NCBI GenBank assembly: GCA_009801015.1
Contig: VHZZ01000051.1
Coordinates: 137,183-201,182 of the forward strand
Origin: Silene noctiflora
Lineage: Eukaryota > Streptophyta > Magnoliopsida > Caryophyllales > Caryophyllaceae
Direction: 5' to 3'
DNA: 64,000 bases
Below the pieces are notes generated by a model that had not been told where the DNA came from, did not search any database, and was given only the letters and a program-made list of their open reading frames with translations. Positions 58,053-64,000 of this stretch are shown here, one piece after another. Position numbers and translations under genes: made by a program. Each line of letters opens with the position of its first letter. Position 1 is the stretch's first letter.

Positions 58053-61000
58053 ATGAACAAATCAAAGCTACCTTTATCATGGTTATCCAATTTAATCATT
58101 CGATCAAAAACTATAAACCCTAAATCCCCAAATCTTCGTCACATTCGCTTACTTCATAATCTCTCAAACCCATTAAAATTCAACCCCATTTCACCAAAAC
58201 CCACAATTTATTTCACCCAAAAGCGTCATTTTGGCCTTACTGAAGCAGAAGAAGATCAATTATTGCGAAATTTGTATGCAGAAGTAGAAAAAGAAGCACA
58301 TAAAGAACGCGAGGCGAAGCTTAAAGCCGGCATTCTTGTTAATGATTTTGAAGAGGAGGAAGAAGATTATTTGGGTGTGGGTCCAATGATTGCGAAGATT
58401 GATGCTGAATTAGCTAAACCTAGAACAATGCTTGATAAATTTAAAGATATAAGTTTCTTGGATGAACCTACGGATTCTGATAGCGAATTCGAGGAGGATG
58501 ATGATCGTGATTTCATGGAAGAAGTAAAGAAAGGGGATATGTTGTTTCAGAAGCTTACTAAGCGGAGTGAAGAATTGCACTCGGCATTTGCTAACTCCAG
58601 TATGCCTCTTTTCCTTGATTTGATTCTAAATTTGATAGTTTTTCAAGCATTGTTGATTGATTGTTTACCTTTTACCCTCTTATTCTTTGTGAGTTTAAAT
58701 TTAATCAAAGGTAAACAAATGAACTGAGTGTAGGAGACCTATGGAGTATTATATTGCAAGTTCAATTTAGGTTGGGTATATTTGGGCCTTCCATGGTTTG
58801 ACGGACTTGTTGTTGCTGCTAATTAGTCAGTTGACTCGTAGTTCTCGACGAAATTCTGGGTTATTCTCATTATTTTGTTGCTAATACTGGGGTAAGACGG
58901 TTATCTTGATATTTTGGGGGGATTGTTACAGTTGTATATCAATAGTTGAGGTTTCGTATTGTGGAATTTACATTTCTGTTTTATGACAGGGACGTTAGAT
59001 GAGGCCTTTAAGTTGATGGCCAAGATTAATAAGTTTGAAGAGAGGCATTTTCATCTTCTACCCGAGTATAGGGTTATTGGTGAGTTGTTGAATCGTTTTA
59101 AGGATGCTACTGGCAAAGAGAAGTTTATGCTTGCTCAGAAATTGAAAAGAGCTATGATTTTGGTGGAGCGGAAGGAGGATTTTAATCCTGATGAGGGTAC
59201 CAATTATGGCCTCTTACAGCGACAGGACGATGATGACAAACTTGACCCTGAAGATAGGATAGAAGGTGCCTCAGATGACGATGAAGAAGAATTTGATGAC
59301 ATGAAGTCAAGAGATGATTTACTTCTGGAGAAGGTTAATGCAATTGATAAAAAGCTAGAGGAGAAGCTCGCAACATTAGACCATACCTTTGGGAGGAAAG
59401 GAAAGGCTTTGGAAGAGGAAATAAGAGTACTTGCAGACGAGAGAAATGACTTAACAGAAAAGAAAAAAACACCGATGTACAGGAAAGTAAGTTGAATCAT
59501 CATCTTTCTAGTTTCATATCTTATTGCAATGTCATGTAGTGGCATGTAGTACTTTACTACTTCGTGCTCCATCTATTTCATATTATATGACATTATTTTT
59601 CGATCCAAGGCTTTGACTCAGTTTAAAAAAAAAAAAACTAACCTTAACAGAAAAGGAAAAGGGACCAATGTACGGGAAACTAAGTTGAAGCATCATCTTT
59701 CTAGTTTCGTATGTTATTGCAATGCCATGTAGTACTTTTCTATTTCGTACTCTATCTATTATATAACATTATTTTTCGATCCATGTCTTTGACTTCCAAT
59801 TTAAAAAAAAATATAATAATTGCTGGTGAGGAAGTATGCAACTCATACCATTAAATCTGTCGTGTGAAATGTTTGCATAACTGTCCGCATTTCATAATGT
59901 TTGGTTACATTTTCTGAGATGTAGGAATGATGTATATAACCAAGAGAGGGGGTATTAACCTTATTTCATAATCAAGATTCCTACATAGTTTTGTTCAAGT
60001 AATAATTCGGCAGGTTATCTAGTGCATTATACCCACACCATGTTGTCTAGTGCATCGGATTAACACCGAGAAGTAACCTAATCCTAATATTAATTGGTTT
60101 GTGGAGGCAGTTACTTAGTTCATGAAGTTTCTTTGGCTTAGAATTAGATTATTACTTTCCAGCTTTTGGGTGTTCATTACTTCATTTCAGTTATGATTCA
60201 TTTGGGTAACAGTGACTTGTCTTATAGTCAGATATTAACCTAGGTTGTGCATCTCTTTACATGCAGCATCTCAACATCTATTATCTTGATTATGTGTTAC
60301 AATTTCCTCCCAAAGAATGCAGTACTTTAAGTGATTCAGATTTCAAACTTCTGATGCCTTTGTGGTTTCCGAGGATTATTTAGTACAGCTTCTGATTTCA
60401 TGATTCCGAGAATGATTATTTGATATGACGTGGTTTAAGTGTTTGGCTTTATGTTTGATTTTATGCGTACATCCTAATGTCAGGAGTTTGTTTCTTTGAG
60501 GTACTGAGATTATGTTTTGTTGTCTTTGATTTCTTTTACCTTTCTACCTTTTTTCAGTGAACACATGTTTCCCCTTTGCAGTGTCTATTTGTCTTGCTTT
60601 CCTTTGGTTTTTGCTTACTTTTTCTGTTTTTTCTCTTCAATTATCTCCATGTAATCTTTTTCATGTAGTTCTTAAATCTACCTTTCCTTTTTAACTTCGT
60701 CTACATTCTCTTTGGGTTAGTTTCTCTCATATTCCCTCATGTTCACTTCCTCGCCTATTTTTTTGTTTTAGTTTTTTCTTTGTTCTAGATTTTACCACAT
60801 CTGTATGATGGCTCATGTTTGCTGTTCCAAAATCATTTTGGGACTAAGGTTTAGTAGTTTGTTGCCATTTTTATTTTCTGGTGTGGTGATATTTTGATAT
60901 ATTTATATTTCACTTGAAAGAAATTATGATGGATGAGGAACGAGTAGTTAATACATTTGTTTTCTGTTGACATATGTGCGTCGTGACAATCTACTAAGTA

Positions 61001-63352
61001 ACTCTTTGTAATCGGATGCCAGGGTTTTGATGTTAAGATGATCAATGTCAACCGGACAGTCAAAGTAACAAAGGTATACCTGCGTCTGTCTCATGTTTAC
61101 TTATTTCATGTGATTATCTCTATCTTACAATTCTGTGTTACAAACTACAGGGTGGTCGAATAGTCAAATACTCTGCAATTATAGCGTGTGGAAACTACAA
61201 TGGTGTTGTTGGCTATGCAAAAGCGAAAGGTTCAGCAGCACGTGTTGCTATTCTGAGGGTATTTTATCTATAACTTTTCATAGTGATTACCAAAAGGAAT
61301 TGACTTGATGTTTTCCTTGATTAATGACATGGTTAACAACTGCTAGAGAACTCGCTACCAATTTGTGAAACCAAATGTGAGCTCAGGATGTGGTTTTAGT
61401 TGTTTATATGGGATTGTATACTTGTTTAGACGTTTGGAGTAACGACTATTTGAATCATACTTATTTTACTCGTTCATCTTCGCCTCTTCGGGAAGCAAGA
61501 CTGCTAGAGTGCATATTTCCTCTATGCTACTTTATTACATTTATATTGGGAATACCTATTTCCAATAGCCTTGTGGCTAATGCCACTGGAATTTACCCTT
61601 GTTTGGATATGGGAATTTGGAGGGAAATGGTGGGGAGGGATTTGGAAGGAATTAATTTCCATTGTTCGGTTAGCCTTTAGCATATGGTGTTGGGATTTGG
61701 AGAGAAGGGAAAGGGGATTCCTCCATTTCTCTCCTCAAAGGCAAATTGTTTCCCATTCTACAAAGGAAAGGTTTGGAGGGAGAACTCTCTCCCTCTGTTC
61801 CGCGCTCCCTTCCCCTCCCCTGCCCTTACCTTCCATTTTTCTATCCAAACAAGGCCTTAGGGTCTAATATTACCCAAAATGCCCTTCATTATGCCTCCTT
61901 GTCATGTTATTTAGTTTGGATATTCCCGTGGCTTAGCACATTACTTTTATCTCTCTCATCTAATGTCAAGGTCAATCATAATTTTCAATACATGTAGAAT
62001 TGTAGTTTAAAAAAGTGTCATGTTTAATATATCATTATACGGAGTAAATATTTTCATATCATCAGTTGACCAAGAAAGACATATGGGGATAATATAAACT
62101 AGGGTAGATCCCGTGCGAATGCACAGTTTTATAGATTGTGATGCATAAATTAATTAACATTTAATAATTAAACTTTAAAGTTAATGTTAAGAGTCTACAA
62201 TTATTAGTGTGCAATATTAAGTACTCCCTCCGTCCCGGTCAATTGTTGACCTTTGGTTTTGGCACAAAGATCAAGGAAAGAGGAGGGGGACAATTATAAG
62301 ATGACAAGTGGACCAAATTCAGTGTGAATGATCAAATTGCTCATCAAATGCAATTCTCAAATAGAAAGGACAACAATTGACTAAGACACCCAAAATGGAA
62401 TAAGACTACAAATGACCGGGACGGAGGGAGTATTAAGGGATTGGAAAAGTGAAAATTTTACATTTTCATACATGAATTGCCTTGATGTTTTCCTTGATCT
62501 ATAAATAGAGGATGGGATGAAAGTGTATATAATTAATTGCTGCAACTTACAGTTGGCCTTCGTTGCAGGCACACGAGAAGTGCTTTCAGAATCTTCATTA
62601 TATTGATAGATATGAGGACCATACTATTGCACATGCTATAGTAACAAAATACAAGAAAACCAAGGTTTCCTCACATCCTCGTTGACCTCTTTTATTTTAT
62701 TTTCATTTATTTGTATTTAATTAATTCTTCTTGTGGTTCTCAACTTCTATATCATCTCTTTTTGCCACTGTTCGTATGTCTTATCATGCATCATGTGCTA
62801 TTCAGCTCTATCTATGGCCTGCAAAAACTGCGTCGGGGGTCACGGCTGGCCCAACAGTTGGAACAATTTTGAAATTAGCCGGTTTCAAAGATGTCAAGTC
62901 CAAGGTATCGATAATGAACTGATATGTTTGATATTTTCAATTTCTGCTGGATTATGGTTAATGTAATAACCCCGAGTAATCTAATTTACGATCCTTAACA
63001 GGTTATTGGTTCGAGAAATCCCCATAATACAGTCAGGGCCGTCTTCCAGGCATTGAATGCGGTGAGTTACCAAATTTATTGTTTTTGCTCTATTTATGTT
63101 GATATAGGGTACTTTGTGCATCTGAAAACTATACATTTTCTTGTGCATTTTGTCCAATTTTTTGCGATTAATACTGTACGGAGTGTATAATTTGTAGTTT
63201 ATTACTAGCTTTAATAGCTTCAAAAGAACTGGTGAAACGGAATTTCCTAGCTCTGTCACTAGCTAATTTTTATTTTCATTTGACAGATCGAAACTCCAAA
63301 GGATGTCCAGGAGAAATTCGGCCGCACTGTGGTCGAAAAGGATCTTCTCTGA
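58053..63352 (+). CDS. Mitochondrial small-subunit ribosomal protein uS5 (RPS5 family)
   Basis: Eight exons, 58053-58599, 58990-59486, 61023-61073, 61151-61258, about 62570-62664, 62806-62904, 63002-63061 and 63287-63352, give about 507 residues. The first 70 residues are basic and lack acidic residues, ending before a RHFGLTEAEEDQ segment, as expected for a mitochondrial presequence. A long acidic coiled region (about 75-345) is typical of the plant protein (Arabidopsis AT1G64880, about 515 residues). The S5 domain begins near residue 349: VKVTKGGRIVKYSAII, then GNYNGVVGYAKAKG and AAGPT-like TAGPTVGTILKLAG and GSRNPHNTVRAVFQAL. It shapes the mRNA entry channel and decoding fidelity of the mitoribosome (family knowledge). 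The start is the ATG at 58053 (context AAACCATGA); an upstream ATG at 58009 reads into a stop after five codons. One exon edge (near 62570) is uncertain by a base. Confidence 0.92.
59449..59805 (+). repeat. Tandem duplication across the uS5m exon 2/intron 2 junction
   Basis: Copy 1 (59449-59636) covers the last 38 bases of exon 2 plus the start of intron 2. Copy 2 (59642-59805) repeats it with an offset of 193 bases. Shared blocks include TTAACAGAAAAG, CATCATCTTTCTAGTTTC, TATTGCAATG and CATTATTTTTCGATCCA. The donor GGAAAGTAAGT of copy 1 reads GGGAAACTAAGT in copy 2, so the second copy has no GT donor. Confidence 0.85.
60805..60863 (+). repeat. SINE-like tail fragment, uS5m intron 2
   Basis: CTGTTCCAAAATCATTTTGG followed by GACTAAGGTTTAGTAGTTTG. 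The AAATCATTTTGGGACTAAGG string matches the end of Au-type plant SINEs as I recall them. Confidence 0.45.
61597..61856. mobile_element. CCTTGTTTGGATA-ended element, uS5m intron 4
   Basis: ACCCTTGTTTGGATATGGGA at the left and TTCTATCCAAACAAGGCCTT at the right are inverted. The left half is GGGAGGG-rich and the right half CCCTCCC-rich, as in the GIP1-like intron element at 49168-49618. Non-coding. Confidence 0.55.
62222..62432. mobile_element. Stowaway MITE, uS5m intron 4
   Basis: The element 62224-62430 starts CTCCCTCCGTCCCGGTCAAT and ends AATGACCGGGACGGAGGGAG, a perfect inverted match over about 17 bases. TA flanks it on both sides (62222-62223 and 62431-62432). These ends and the TA target site are the hallmark of plant Stowaway (Tc1/mariner-derived) MITEs. 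Confidence 0.88.
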
Positions 63353-64000
63353 ATGAAGTGCATTTATTTTCAATCTTTGTACGTGCTATGATAAAGTTCG
63401 AGGAGTTGCATGCTCGAAACGATGAAGAGGAGTTGCATTCCCGAAACGATGAAGAAATGGTACTGTATTTTTTGTTGCTGTTCCAACAGAGGAACCAAAC
63501 TAGGAATATCTTCCTAAATAATTTTGTCACCCCCACATACATTGTATTAATGTGTTTGTTTTCCGGTCTCTTTAGATTGAAGGACTATGCACCCTTTTTA
63601 GAGAAACTAGTTTTTGGGTCCTGCCATGCTCGGGCTGCACTTTGTAAAATTTCTAGAACGATTGTCTTTGCTAACCCGCTGATTTTGGGTATTGCTCTTT
63701 CAGGCTAATTCATGTACAATTATTCTTCATGCATTGCTCCGATCCTATTTTTTCTTAATGTGTGATTTCAAACCATACGCTCCCTCTGTAACTCGAACCG
63801 AAATTTGTGGATAATGATAGCTTTCAGAATCGGTTATGGCGGCCGATCTTCCGAAACCAGTGAGATTTTCCTAAATATCAATGTGCCTTAAAATGACTAT
63901 TGAATGTCCAAAATTTTCGAAAAGTTTATTTTAGCCCGTGTTCTTTTTCTGGGTGAAAACATTTCCTAGTTTCAAATATATATATATATATATATATATA
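63353..64000 (+). other. uS5m 3' region to window end
   Basis: The 3'UTR begins after the stop at 63350-63352. A short imperfect direct repeat (GAGGAGTTGCATGCTCGAAA and GAGGAGTTGCATTCCCGAAA) lies at 63400-63453. The window ends in a (TA)n microsatellite (63978-64000). No further gene is seen. Confidence 0.6.

Noticed and set aside
63232-63708. 158-codon plus-strand frame at the uS5m 3' end
   Set aside because: It overlaps the last uS5m exon in a different frame and runs into the 3'UTR; the uS5 frame is conserved.
1-64000. CRISPR arrays, tRNA, rRNA or microRNA genes
   Set aside because: No regular spacer-repeat array and no convincing tRNA cloverleaf or rRNA block was seen; hairpins present are better explained as MITEs.

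Overview
The window is a stretch of nuclear DNA from a flowering plant. Genes are split by many short AT-rich GT-AG introns, the proteins match plant families (ALFIN-LIKE, BREVIS RADIX, GBF-interacting protein, PGG-type ankyrin proteins), and the non-coding DNA is full of small plant transposons (MITEs, hAT-like, Stowaway-like and SINE-like remnants). The repeat flavour (GAGACGGTCTCTC palindromes, GACGGATA.TCCGTC elements, SINE-like tails with (TTG)n) suggests a eudicot, perhaps Caryophyllales; that is inference from recall, not a search. Two runs of N (5457-6092, 25110-25433) are assembly gaps.

Layout. 1-23830 (+): the C-terminal two thirds of MIDASIN (MDN1/REA1), the giant AAA+ ATPase of 60S ribosome assembly. 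About 53 exons could be traced, from the segment before AAA5 through AAA6, the long helical linker, the acidic domain and the MIDAS domain to the stop codon. 24410-26946 (+): a two-exon ankyrin-repeat/PGG-like membrane protein. 28467-29528 (+): an intronless mitochondrial carrier of the SLC25A44 type. 31581-35126 (-): a five-exon ALFIN-LIKE PHD-finger histone reader. 42093-45071 (+): a five-exon BREVIS RADIX family gene. 46774-56281 (+): a ten-exon GBF-interacting-protein-1-like gene. 58053-63352 (+): an eight-exon mitochondrial ribosomal protein uS5. Joining the traced exons of the last five genes keeps one open frame to the stop in each case, except for a one-base uncertainty in the count at one uS5m exon edge.

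The genes are not an operon or a functional cluster. Two are ribosome-related (MDN1, uS5m), but they act in different compartments and their co-location is probably chance. About 7 kb (35127-42092) is gene-poor and repeat-rich.

I found no convincing previously undescribed system. The observations most worth checking are structural: a tandem duplication of the end of uS5m exon 2 in which the second copy has lost its splice donor; an in-frame 48-bp duplication inside an MDN1 exon; a GC-AG intron directly after the MDN1 Walker B segment; a hAT-like element with a perfect 8-bp target duplication; a hairpin MITE family with a 9-bp target duplication; a pair of large foldback elements; an almost perfect 99-bp palindrome; and three CACGTG boxes upstream of the mitochondrial carrier. 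Exon boundaries were set by hand from splice signals, frame continuity and family knowledge, and are good to about one or two bases unless noted.
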